Of a stretch of 64,000 nt of DNA, positions 55,474 through 63,135 are shown in pieces. The position numbers were made by a program, and so were the translations under genes. The notes beneath the pieces were generated by a model, which saw nothing but the letters and a program-made list of their open reading frames with translations, was not told where the DNA came from and ran no database searches. Positions within the stretch are counted from its first letter, which is position 1. Every line of letters starts with the position of its first letter. The stretch spans positions 21,326 through 85,325 of the forward strand of contig NZ_JADEWG010000011.1 of NCBI RefSeq assembly GCF_015207735.1, in the 5' to 3' direction. This DNA comes from [Phormidium] sp. LEGE 05292. Its GTDB lineage: Bacteria; Cyanobacteriota; Cyanobacteriia; Cyanobacteriales; Aerosakkonemataceae.

Positions 55474-56646
55474 TTAATTTTCATTCAGTAAGGCTTCCAG
55501 TTGACCTAAAAGAGTTTCCAACTGATTTTGTTTTTCCGGGTTTTCCCAAAGGCGACGTTTCCTGATTCGCTGGGTTATATCTTTGAGTCGCTCTGGCACT
55601 CTGGTTGATGTAACAGAAGATGGAGTAGAACTAGCTTCCGTGCGGGCTTTGATTTGTTCTTTGATTTCGCTCAAAGACCAGTTGTTAGCAACTGTGTCCG
55701 ATAGCAATTGTTTTCGGAGTTCATTATCTTTCACTCGTGCTAAAGCTTGGGCTTTGGTATATTCCAGCTTGCCCTCTCTCAGGTCGGCTAGAATTTCTTT
55801 TGGCAGATTGAGCAAGGGAAGGCGCTTAGTGGTGAAGGAAAGCCAATTCATCAGTCCCAGGCCATCAAACACCTCTTGTACGATTTTTAATGTCTCCTCA
55901 TCTAGGTTAGGAGAAACGTTTCTCCTAGATTCTTTTTGGGGAGAAACAGAGCTTACATCTTGCTGCTCATTGGATGACTCAGAAGCATCCGAGTTAGGAG
56001 AAACGTTTCTCCTAAATTCTTCTGGGTCGGTTTCTGAATTAGGAGAAACATTTCTCCTAGATTCATCTGTTACCTCTCCCACTTCAGTTGTTGCCAAAGA
56101 AGTTTCTGGTTTAGGAGAAACGTTTCTCCTAGAATCTTCCCCTTTGCTATTGGCGTTTTTCATTCGGTAGAGCAAGGATTTGACAGCTTCCATATTGGAC
56201 TCTAGCCTGATAGCCAATAGGTGCAAAATGCCTTCAGTTTCTTCAACCGGGTTGAGGTCTTCTCGTTGCAAGTTTTCAATTAAAGCCAACTGAAACGCCT
56301 GTTGGTCGGATAGCTCCCGCACTACTACTGGCACTTCTTCAAGTCCGGCTGCTTGTGCTGCTCGCCAACGGCGTTCTCCGGCAACCAGTTCATAACCTCC
56401 TGAACTAAGAGGACGCACTAGCAAAGGTTGGAGGATACCGTGTTGTTTGACTGACGAGACTAATTCTTGTAAAGCTTCGGGGTCAAAATACCGTCTAGGC
56501 TGCTCTTGGGGGAGGTGAATGTCTGTGAGCTTAACGTTGCTTTCAGTGGCAGCTTGAGGAGTATCAGCTTCAAGTGGAGATAGCCAAGAAGGAGGGGGAG
56601 TTGTAATTTGACCTCCATAGGGTTTAGCAGTGCGTTTGCGGTTCAT
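55474..56646 (-). CDS. parB: ParB partition protein carrying internal centromere-like repeats
   Basis: A 390-residue ParB. The N-terminal CTPase/ParB-N domain is clear: IHLPQEQPRRYFDPEALQEL, then VAGERRWRAAQAAG and the arginine-rich ALIENLQREDLNPVEE (about 124-139), followed by the start of the HTH. Residues about 160-260 are an insertion in which the peptide RRNVSP occurs four times. Its DNA is the palindrome TAGGAGAAACGTTTCTCCTA at 55908, 55995, 56040 and 56112, so coding and DNA-site functions overlap. The C-terminal part is helical. It overlaps parA by 4 bases (56643-56646) and forms a type I partition operon with it. Confidence 0.9.
   Translation of the reverse strand: MNRKRTAKPYGGQITTPPPSWLSPLEADTPQAATESNVKLTDIHLPQEQPRRYFDPEALQELVSSVKQHGILQPLLVRPLSSGGYELVAGERRWRAAQAAGLEEVPVVVRELSDQQAFQLALIENLQREDLNPVEETEGILHLLAIRLESNMEAVKSLLYRMKNANSKGEDSRRNVSPKPETSLATTEVGEVTDESRRNVSPNSETDPEEFRRNVSPNSDASESSNEQQDVSSVSPQKESRRNVSPNLDEETLKIVQEVFDGLGLMNWLSFTTKRLPLLNLPKEILADLREGKLEYTKAQALARVKDNELRKQLLSDTVANNWSLSEIKEQIKARTEASSTPSSVTSTRVPERLKDITQRIRKRRLWENPEKQNQLETLLGQLEALLNEN
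55908..56131. repeat. Four in-phase copies of a 20-bp palindrome inside parB (parS candidates)
   Basis: TAGGAGAAACGTTTCTCCTA occurs at 55908-55927, 55995-56014 and 56112-56131, and with one central change (CA for CG) at 56040-56059. Distances between starts are 87, 45 and 72 bp, all multiples of 3, so every copy encodes the same RRNVSP peptide. Repeated perfect palindromes in the partition locus are the expected form of a centromere. Confidence 0.75.
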
Positions 56647-57416
56647 GATAGGGATTCTAGAGATTGGGCAATTTCTTCGAGGATAGCGACGGCAGGATGT
56701 TTAGAGTCAAACACGGCTAGGGGCGCACGCTCTTCTGTGGCATCGACAAACGCCGTAGCTCTAGGAATAGGTGGAAAGATTTGACCCCAAGACGAGAGTT
56801 GCTCTTGAATAGCTCCTAACGCCCTCTTATCAGCTGAGTTCTGCTGGGCATATCGAGTGGGAACAAATCCAGCTACCTGTAATTTCCGGTTGGCTTTGTT
56901 TTTAACCAGCGTCAAAGTTTGTAACAGTTCGTCAGTCCCTTCAAAAGCTTTGAGATGGGTTTCGATGGGGACGAGAACGTGGGTAGCAGCAACTAAAGAA
57001 ATATAAGAGAGCAATCCCAAGCTAGGAGGACAATCTACCAAGATGAAGTCGTAAGACTCAACAACAGGTTCGAGTGCTTCTTTGAGGCGCAAATCCCGCA
57101 TCGGAGCACTGACTAGCTGCATTTCCGCTCCGCTTAAAAGTCGGTTAGCAGGAGCTAAATCCATGCCATGAATGCCAGAGTGAATGGGTAAAGGCTGTTC
57201 GTCGATAATGGCATTGGCAACCGTTTTTTGTAACTGCGATGGTGCTAACCCCATGAATTTAGTTAGAGAGGCTTGGGGGTCAATGTCGATGAGCAAGACG
57301 CGATGAGAGCTTTGTGCTAGGTGGTATCCCAGGTTTTGGGTAAGGGTGGACTTGGCGACCCCTCCGGCCTGGTTAAAGAGGGCAATAATGCGGCATGGGT
57401 GGGAAGAAGTTGACAC
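56643..57416 (-). CDS. parA: ParA partition ATPase
   Basis: A 257-residue ParA/Soj-type ATPase. The deviant Walker A region is NQAGGVAKSTLTQNLG at about residues 13-28; the usual signature Lys (KGG) is Ala here, while the P-loop Lys-Ser is kept. Walker A' LLIDIDPQASLTKFMG is at about 40-55 and Walker B DFILVDCPPSLG at about 117-128. It binds nucleoid DNA with ATP and moves ParB-bound plasmids. It is the first gene of the operon; ParB follows with a 4-base overlap. Confidence 0.9.
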   Translation of the reverse strand: MSTSSHPCRIIALFNQAGGVAKSTLTQNLGYHLAQSSHRVLLIDIDPQASLTKFMGLAPSQLQKTVANAIIDEQPLPIHSGIHGMDLAPANRLLSGAEMQLVSAPMRDLRLKEALEPVVESYDFILVDCPPSLGLLSYISLVAATHVLVPIETHLKAFEGTDELLQTLTLVKNKANRKLQVAGFVPTRYAQQNSADKRALGAIQEQLSSWGQIFPPIPRATAFVDATEERAPLAVFDSKHPAVAILEEIAQSLESLS

Positions 57417-57914
57417 GGGTAATAGTTCCTAAACGATACCATGACTTCTGTGGTCGAGGCGTGCTACGCACACGCTAGGCGAACGGCTGATTTCTCCTTT
57501 CTAGTTTATGGGAGTTTTTGAACGCCACAGCCCATCAAAAGCAGGAAATTATGAGCCGAGTCTGTACCAGTTGACCAGTGAGGAATTATCAATATATGTT
57601 GGTTTTACCTTCAAAAATTAAACTCCTGTTTCCCAAAGTCGTTCTTACCAATCAGGAGAAGGCAACAGATTTTTCTACTAGTCTTATTCTGTAATTTGAA
57701 TTGAAAACTGAAAAAACGCGCTTTGGCGGTTATGCTACTGTATTAGTACCCCATTCTCTGCTAAATGAAGCTTTCCACGTCCGGTCAGAGGTCAGAGAAA
57801 CCTTAAAATATGGTTTGGCTTTCCCAATCAGAAGCAAGCAGGGATAAAGTATATCTGTATTTATCGATTTTACTTCAGAAAAGACCAGCCAATTTGTAAT
57901 GGCAACGCCTGATT
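57417..57914. other. Gene-free region upstream of parA
   Basis: No supported gene. A short dispersed repeat (GCTACGC and GCGAACGG elements) lies at 57459-57487. A minus-strand open frame at about 57730-57900 has no start codon. The promoter of parA must lie in the part near 57420-57500; I see no clear hexamers. Confidence 0.35.
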
Positions 57915-58371
57915 TTACGGAGGTGTAGGAGCACTTTTCGGATGTTTTCCGGCGTAGTAAACCAGCACTTTTCGGTTCTCTTCATCAGGCAAATAAAACA
58001 CTCGCTCCGAGCTTGTTACTTCATATTCCCACGCTCCTTTATAGACTTTGCCTTTCAAAGGAAAAACTCGTTTTGGTTTTCTCAAATTAAGGAGCATTAC
58101 ATAAATCCTCATAGCAGCGACGAGCATTTTCAGGGGCACGCAGCAGTAAAGCTTCCCAATCGCGGTTAACCCGTCGATTTTTGGCGACCACTAGCCAAGG
58201 TGATGCAGATACTTCTGTTGCTGGTTGAGTAACGGTTTCTGGAGTATCAGCCAGAGTTGGTGGCGCTGTCAATTGTTCTTCTGGTGGCACTAATGACTCA
58301 GACGACAATTGCTCTTCTGGCTGCCCCACACTATGAGCTTGATTGGGCTCTGTTGGTGATGAATGAGTCAT
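57915..58371 (-). pseudogene. RelE/HigB-like toxin split by a frameshift
   Basis: Two overlapping frames together make one toxin. Frame 1 (58371-58087, 94 residues) has a Pro/Glu/Thr-rich N-terminal extension of about 55 residues, then VAKNRRVNRDWEALLLRAPE, ending CYEDLCNAP-stop. The +1 frame continues at once (RKPKRVFPLKGKVYKGAWEY, then RVFYLPDEENRKVLVYYAGK) to 57915. This order and content match RelE-type mRNA interferase toxins. The shift falls at CCT TAA near 58090, a possible +1 slippage site, so either the toxin is dead or it needs recoding. The antitoxin gene overlaps the start by 4 bases. Confidence 0.65.
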
Positions 58372-58877
58372 ACCTCAGCTGATTCAGAAGAGCTTTCCGT
58401 GATTGGCCGAGTTAGTAACACCTCATCAAGTTCATCATTAAAAGCTGCCGCCAGTTCTTTGCTATTAATTGCTATAGCACTTTCGTGCCACTCATGAATC
58501 AGTGCATCGAGATGATCCCATGCTTGAGGGTCTGAACCCACAAGGCGGTAGGCACTCTCTACCTCTGCGATTAGTTCGCACAGTTCTTCATTATCAAAGA
58601 CCTTTAGCCATCCGAATGGATGTTCGGAACCGATTTGTTCACCCAAACGCAAACGGTAGGCAACGTCGATTAGCTCAATTACAACTTGGCTGATCTTAGC
58701 CGCTTTTACCATGTAGGTCATGCGCTCACGACGCAGCAAGGCAAAGTGTTGCTCGTTGCGAGTGATGGTCACAGGACGTTCCCAAGCTGTATCGAGAACT
58801 CGTCCCGGTTGCCGATTCAATTCAGTCGCGGTGATTAATTCATCACCGTAAACACTCGGCATAGCTCCAATAAGCAT
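58368..58877 (-). CDS. Phd/YefM-like antitoxin with long C-terminal extension
   Basis: Up to 169 residues; the better start is the ATG at 58862 (MPSVYGDELITATEL). The N-terminal 50 residues match Phd/YefM DNA-binding antitoxins (ITATELNRQPGRVLDTAWER, then PVTITRNEQHFALLRRE). The C-terminal 110 residues are helical, acidic and longer than in typical antitoxins. It overlaps the toxin frame by ATGA at 58368-58371, the normal gene order antitoxin-toxin. It should repress its own operon through the palindrome just upstream. Confidence 0.75.
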   Translation of the reverse strand: MLIGAMPSVYGDELITATELNRQPGRVLDTAWERPVTITRNEQHFALLRRERMTYMVKAAKISQVVIELIDVAYRLRLGEQIGSEHPFGWLKVFDNEELCELIAEVESAYRLVGSDPQAWDHLDALIHEWHESAIAINSKELAAAFNDELDEVLLTRPITESSSESAEV

Positions 58878-58909
58878 AGTCCGACTGCGAAAACATTTTT
58901 CTATGGATA

Positions 58910-58927
58910 TACGTATTATTATACGTA
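58910..58927. promoter_or_regulatory. Operator-like palindrome of the toxin-antitoxin operon
   Basis: TACGTAT-TATT-ATACGTA, a 7-4-7 inverted repeat 33 bases upstream of the antitoxin ORF. Phd/YefM antitoxins bind such palindromes overlapping their own promoter. Confidence 0.55.
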
Positions 58928-59257
58928 GTCATCAGACTGATAAATTCCTGATCCTTTGGATAAAGTACAACTGGCCCAGAATCGAAGCAACTTTGATGTG
59001 GAATGGGTGAGGGGTGACGGGGTTAGGTGACGGTTCACAATCCATACGTGCCAGCGGTTCAGCCAAAGTGACGGATACTGATACACTTGGCGTGAAAATG
59101 CCGAAAAAATGTTTCTTGTTTTGGGAAGCGAGTCAGAGAAGTTTTTTGATTATTGTGGCGATAGGGGAAGTTTTGGGTCACAACTCCTGAAAAGCTGATG
59201 AAATATAGGAATTCAACCGTCACCTCAACTGTCACCTCTCCCGTCACCAGCAGGGGA

Positions 59258-59291
59258 AGCGATACGGCTAACGCCACGCTGCGCGAACGAG
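59258..59291. repeat. Short dispersed cyanobacterial palindromic repeat
   Basis: The GCGATACGG...CCACGCTGCGCGAACG type element. Related copies lie at 57459-57487, 59525-59557, 62193-62224 and 63080-63113, and inside the two 0.8-kb repeat units. They are non-coding mobile or slippage-spread sequences common in filamentous cyanobacteria. Confidence 0.55.
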
Positions 59292-59561
59292 AAAGGCTTT
59301 CTTGAAAAAACTAAGGACACCAAAGAAAGCAAGAGAGCAGGCATAAATATTTGAACTATTCCCCTGATAGTTAAAACTTGGTGGACGGCTGTGATACTTA
59401 CCCTATAAGGGTTAGATGCTGTCCACCTGCGGCGATTTATCGAGGGTGAAAACTACGTAAGGTGGACAGGAGAAAGCCAGCTTGCCTCAACAATTGGAAT
59501 TAGATTAGTCAGTTAGATGCTTGATGGCGATACGCTCTTACTGCACGCTGGCGCGAACAAT

Positions 59562-60376
59562 CAAAGGGAAAAAGTTGTAGTAAGATTAAAAGCAAGAGCA
59601 AGCGTCCGGCTCAAAATAGCTGAAAACAGATGATAGCAGCAGAGTTAGCTCTCTTAACAGAAAGACATGGTGAAGCATCAAAACAAGTAAAGATGCCTCA
59701 TCAATACTCAGGGAAGTTTTTTGCAAAAACAGAAAATCAAAGCCAGAATCATCAAAACTTAAATCTCCATCACCTGTATATTGCTGAGATTCTGACTAAG
59801 CTTCAAGTCATCTATGATGCAATGGTATGGGAAGTTATAACCCCTCGCTTCAGAAATTGGATTGCAAGTATCTATATACAAGAGGCAAAAGAACGGGACG
59901 CAATTAGCGATACGCTTACGGTAGGCTGTTGCGATCGCTGCGATACACCTTTTCTTGAATGCCCGACAGGGCTATACGGCACGCTCACGCTACGCGATCG
60001 CTTTAGTCGTGACCAGATGACTCAACAGGTTATCTATGACGCAACGTTGTGGAAAGATATGGCTGCTGGCTCCAAGATTAGCGATACGCCTTTTCTTGAA
60101 TGCCCGACAGGGCTATACGGCACGCTCACGCTACGCGATCGCTCTATTCATGATGCAATAACTCAACAGCCCCAATCTATCTATGACGCAACGGAATGGA
60201 GAAGTATAACCCCTGGCTCCAAGAATCAGACTCAAAAATCTCGGTATATCTATGACGCTATGGTATGGACAAACATATCTATGGGTGACGGGATAGCTCC
60301 ACACCTGATAATATCTATGACAGAGCGACATAGAGAGAGATATTTTATCTATGACGCAATGAGTTAACTACTCATT
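59562..60376 (+). repeat. Repeat unit copy 1 of the duplicated 0.8-kb sequence
   Basis: It is highly similar to 63136-63911, starting at CAAAGGGAAAAAGTTG and ending near TTAACTACTCATTT. Differences include several insertions of dispersed GCGATACG/CACGCTACG elements; one 60-bp element (TTTTCTTGAATGCCCG...) is present twice in this copy. Copy 1 stops where the transposon-end sequence begins. Confidence 0.75.
59630..60367 (+). CDS. Repeat-containing hypothetical ORF, IYDA-type motif
   Basis: A 245-residue open frame in repeat copy 1. The motif (V/S/Y)IYDA(T/M)xW recurs (IYDAMVWEVITP, IYDATLWKDMAAG, IYDATEWRSITPG, IYDAMVWTNISMG, IYDAMS), encoded by ATCTATGACGCAACGG-like DNA. There is no ribosome-binding site and no family match. 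The second copy at 63204-63899 keeps an open frame despite several length changes, which hints at coding, but the repeats may equally be DNA-level. Function unknown. Confidence 0.35.
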   Translation: MIAAELALLTERHGEASKQVKMPHQYSGKFFAKTENQSQNHQNLNLHHLYIAEILTKLQVIYDAMVWEVITPRFRNWIASIYIQEAKERDAISDTLTVGCCDRCDTPFLECPTGLYGTLTLRDRFSRDQMTQQVIYDATLWKDMAAGSKISDTPFLECPTGLYGTLTLRDRSIHDAITQQPQSIYDATEWRSITPGSKNQTQKSRYIYDAMVWTNISMGDGIAPHLIISMTERHRERYFIYDAMS

Positions 60377-60377
60377 T

Positions 60378-60640
60378 GTCGAGTGTCACAGTAAGCGTCG
60401 GAAATGTCACGATAAGTGTCGGGGAAAAAATAGGAGTGAAATGATGATGGAGTAAGGGGTTGAGGGATGTAGTACGGAAGTAATTGGCTGGGAAGAAGCG
60501 AAAATAAGAGAAAAAGTATCGAGAAAAATGTCGCTCCAGAAGGAACTGATGTAGGTGAGAGAGAAAAAAAGTAGAGCAAAACAGAGAGATAGAGGGTGAA
60601 AAAAAGAAACAAAAAGTAACACAATAAATGTCGCTTTTGA
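60378..60640. mobile_element. Left end of a Tn7/Mu-type element with repeated transposase-binding-like sites
   Basis: Directly after repeat copy 1 come direct repeats TGTCACAGTAAGCGTCGG (60384-60401) and TGTCACGATAAGTGTCGG (60405-60422), 21 bp apart, with a third weaker relative at 60618-60634 and ATGTCGCT at about 60527. Arrays of about 20-bp TnsB sites containing TGTCAC/TGTCG mark the ends of Tn7-like and CAST elements of cyanobacteria. A terminal TGTCG lies at about 60377-60381. The right end was not identified. Confidence 0.5.
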
Positions 60641-60692
60641 AGCCAAGGAAGACTTAGAATTCAAAGCAGAGCCGGGATTGGAGAGAGAGATC

Positions 60693-62507
60693 ATGTACCC
60701 TTGCCAGTCGAATAAAGTCGGAGAAGATAATTTGGTGCCAGAAACGGAAGATTCACTGGTGTTAAGGGAAAACGTAGCAGGAGAATGGGAAATAATAAAT
60801 GCTCCGTTAGAGTTGCCAGGTGAGGTGCAGCAACAGATTGAGGCAATACAGAAATTGCTCGCAGTGCAAGGAACAGAACGCTATGGGCGGGTGCAGCAAC
60901 AGGTAGCCCAGCAATTAGGGATAAGTGTTCGGAGTGTGCAAAGACTGCTCAAGAAATGGCGAGAACAAGGAATAGCGAGCTTACCCAGACAAAAGCGATC
61001 GGATCGGGGAGCAGCGAAGACCAGCCGGGAGTGGCAGGAATTTATTCAGAAGACCTACCAGGTGGGGAATCGGGGCAGCCGGAAAATGAGTCGGGCACAA
61101 GTGTACCTGAGAGTGCAGGCACAGGCAGAAGCGAAGGGAGTCAAAGAGTATCCGAGCCGTCCCACAGTATATCGAATTCTACGTCCCCTTCTCGAACAAC
61201 AGCAGCAACAGAAACGCAGGTTAGGCTGGCGAGGAGAGCAGTTAAAAGTGAACAGTAGAGAGGGATTAGAGATAGACATCGAATGGTCGAACCAAGTGTG
61301 GCAAGTAGATCACACCCAAATAGATCTACTGGTAGTAGACATGAGTGGAGAGATTCTGGGAAGACCCTGGTTAACAATAGTAGTAGACACATACTCGCGG
61401 TGCATGATGGGAATGCACATAGGATTTGATGCTCCAAGTGCCGCAGTAGTGTGTCTGGCATTGCGCCATGCCATACTGCCCAAACAGTACAGCAGTGCAT
61501 ACGAATTGAAGCAGAGTTGGGGGACTTATGGATTGCCAAGGTACTTGTATACCGATGGAGGCAAAGACTTTCGCTCGCAGCATTTAGAACAAGTAGCTAC
61601 CGAACTAGGGATAGTCCTGTGCCGCCGACGAAAACCGTCAGATGGAGGAATAGTAGAGCGACCGTTTGGGACATTCAATCGAGAATTCTTCTGCACAGTA
61701 CCAGGATACACAGGTAGTAACGTGAAAGAGCGATCGAATAAAGCCGAATCGGAAGCTTGTCTAACACTAGTACAACTAGAGCAGATGTTAGTGCGTTACA
61801 TAGTAGACCACTACAATCAAGCACTAGATGCGAGGATGGCAACGCAAAGCCGGATCGGGAGATGGGAAGCCGGAAGGATGGCACAACTACCCTTATTGGG
61901 GGAAAGAGAGTTAGATATATGCCTGATGCGACGAGATCGGCGAGTAGTCTACCGGAGTGGCTACATTCAGTTTGCCAACCTCACCTACCAAGGAGAACAT
62001 CTAGCCGCGTATGCCGGAGAATCAGTCATCATCCGATACAACCCCCGCGACATCACCACCATATATATTTACCAACTAGTAGAGAGCAAAGAAGTATTTC
62101 TCACCCGCGCCCATGCGATGGGATGGGAAACCGAAATCTTGTCCTACAGGGAAGCACAAGCAATCAGTCAAAGGAGACGAGAAGCAGGCAAAGCGATTCC
62201 CCTACGGGGACGCTGTGCGAACGACAATCGTTCATTGTTGGAAGAAGTCCGCTCTCGCCAGGAGCAGATAAAGAGACTGCAACGACAAAAGAAACAGAAA
62301 GTAACACCAATTCCCACAGTAACGGTGGAACAACCCGACTCAATCAAAGCCAAAGAAATGTTGTCTGCCGCTTCTTCACAGTTAGCTTCAACAACAGAAG
62401 AACCATTCACCTCAAAAGAAGCGGAAGAACCGAAGCAGAAGTTGACCGTACCATTCGTGCGGGTGTATGACTATGAACAAATGAAAAGGGAGGCAGGCTT
62501 ACTGTGA
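60693..62507 (+). CDS. TnsB/MuA-type DDE transposase
   Basis: A 604-residue transposase from the ATG at 60693, which follows a GGAGAGAGAGA site (a TTG 15 bases earlier is less likely). An N-terminal HTH region (VAQQLGISVRSVQRLLKKWR, about 72-91) is followed by a second HTH. The integrase core then has QVDHTQIDLLVVD (about 206-218), YTDGGKDFRSQ (about 285-295) and the Glu in GGIVERPFGTFNREF (about 320-334). The C-terminal region (about 430-515) resembles the Mu transposase beta-barrel domain, and the tail is charged. This is the Tn7 TnsB / Tn5053 TniA class. No TnsC, TniQ or Cas12k follows. A dispersed repeat (62193-62224) is embedded in the coding frame near residues 500-511. Confidence 0.85.
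   Translation: MYPCQSNKVGEDNLVPETEDSLVLRENVAGEWEIINAPLELPGEVQQQIEAIQKLLAVQGTERYGRVQQQVAQQLGISVRSVQRLLKKWREQGIASLPRQKRSDRGAAKTSREWQEFIQKTYQVGNRGSRKMSRAQVYLRVQAQAEAKGVKEYPSRPTVYRILRPLLEQQQQQKRRLGWRGEQLKVNSREGLEIDIEWSNQVWQVDHTQIDLLVVDMSGEILGRPWLTIVVDTYSRCMMGMHIGFDAPSAAVVCLALRHAILPKQYSSAYELKQSWGTYGLPRYLYTDGGKDFRSQHLEQVATELGIVLCRRRKPSDGGIVERPFGTFNREFFCTVPGYTGSNVKERSNKAESEACLTLVQLEQMLVRYIVDHYNQALDARMATQSRIGRWEAGRMAQLPLLGERELDICLMRRDRRVVYRSGYIQFANLTYQGEHLAAYAGESVIIRYNPRDITTIYIYQLVESKEVFLTRAHAMGWETEILSYREAQAISQRRREAGKAIPLRGRCANDNRSLLEEVRSRQEQIKRLQRQKKQKVTPIPTVTVEQPDSIKAKEMLSAASSQLASTTEEPFTSKEAEEPKQKLTVPFVRVYDYEQMKREAGLL
62193..62224. repeat. Dispersed repeat element inside the transposase gene
   Basis: GCGATTCCCC...GGGGACGCTGTGCGAACGAC matches the class of small palindromic repeats seen in the flanking non-coding DNA, yet here it is read in frame as AIPLRGRCANDN. 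It adds about 11 residues at the boundary between the beta-barrel and the tail without breaking the frame. Confidence 0.45.
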
Positions 62508-62548
62508 ACTCGGATGAGATGTCGATCATAATTCCTGACCGGAGAGAC

Positions 62549-62950
62549 TTAACTCCCAACAGAGGATGAAACAGCAGATGGAGCCGTAGCAGAAGTAATC
62601 AGGAGCTTGACAGCCCAAGTAACTTCTCGACCTGCGATCGGTTCATGGGATTGTTGAAATTGTCGTTTGAGCAGCTTGAGCAATTCCTCCTGCTCAACAA
62701 TATCAGGGGAATAAGCCCATTGCCCAGGAGTGAGCCGACGAGTAATAACGGCACGTTCTGAGGCAATCTTATCGGTATTGAGTGCGACACAGGCAGCAAA
62801 GAAAGCTGGCTGCAACGCTTGAATTTGTTGTTCAAGCAGAGCCATTTGTGTCCGCAAATCAATCATGGCATTGATGACTTCAACTGGATCGAGGAGCCGA
62901 TCGATCTGGGTGTGGTCTGCGTTCACTGGTGGCTGTAAATCTTTACTCAT
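62549..62950 (-). CDS. Hypothetical protein beside the transposase
   Basis: A 133-residue protein with a good AGGAG site before the ATG at 62950. A central coiled coil (VINAMIDLRTQMALLEQQIQ, about 25-44) is followed by a section resembling a linker with charged helices (EQEELLKLLKRQFQQ) and a Ser/Ala-rich tail. No family is recognised. It is convergent with the transposase and separated by 41 bases. It may belong to the element or to the host plasmid. Confidence 0.6.
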   Translation of the reverse strand: MSKDLQPPVNADHTQIDRLLDPVEVINAMIDLRTQMALLEQQIQALQPAFFAACVALNTDKIASERAVITRRLTPGQWAYSPDIVEQEELLKLLKRQFQQSHEPIAGREVTWAVKLLITSATAPSAVSSSVGS

Positions 62951-63079
62951 GGTATGCTCCTGACAGATAAACCTAATTCTGAACTATGGGTGACGATACG
63001 ATTTGTAGGCAAATGTCGCGTACTACCTACGATAAGTGGATTTTCTCATGGTATTTGTTCTGTGCCCTTTGTCTTGATT

Positions 63080-63113
63080 GGCGATACGCCTGACGGCACG
63101 CTGGCGCGATCGC
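63080..63113. repeat. Dispersed palindromic repeat with HIP1 core
   Basis: TTGGCGATACGCCTGACGGCACGCTGGCGCGATCGC-type element directly upstream of repeat copy 2. The similar element at 59525-59557 precedes copy 1, so the duplicated unit probably extends over it. Confidence 0.55.
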
Positions 63114-63135
63114 GTTTGACCATCTATGATGCGAC

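Larger units (their letters stand above)
58878..59629. other. Repeat-rich gene-free region with iteron-like and nested inverted repeats
   Basis: No gene is supported in these 750 bases. Three GGTGA(C/G) elements lie at 59006-59031, three GTCACC elements with a 12-bp period at 59219-59248, a nested inverted repeat at 59380-59427 (GGTGGAC outside, ACCCTATAAGGGT inside, GTCCACC outside) with a further GGTGGAC at 59461, and dispersed repeats at 59258-59291 and 59525-59557. Such arrays are what a replication origin could look like; no Rep gene supports it. Confidence 0.45.

Noticed and set aside
57730..57900. Open minus-strand frame and a CACGTCCGGT segment reminiscent of group II intron RNA
   Set aside because: No start codon, no reverse transcriptase, and no domain V-like hairpin could be drawn.
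59059..59277. 72-codon minus-strand ORF
   Set aside because: It consists of the GTCACC repeats read as a Val/Thr/Glu-rich peptide.
59800..60360. CRISPR-like recurrence of ATCTATGACGC units
   Set aside because: Spacing is irregular, units are degenerate and they share one open frame; no cas genes are nearby.
61757..62470. 237-codon plus-strand ORF inside the transposase
   Set aside because: Out-of-frame shadow with low-complexity Ser/Arg/Thr composition.
60678..62507. Full CRISPR-associated transposon
   Set aside because: Only a TnsB-like gene is present; TnsC, TniQ, Cas12k and a CRISPR array are not in the window.
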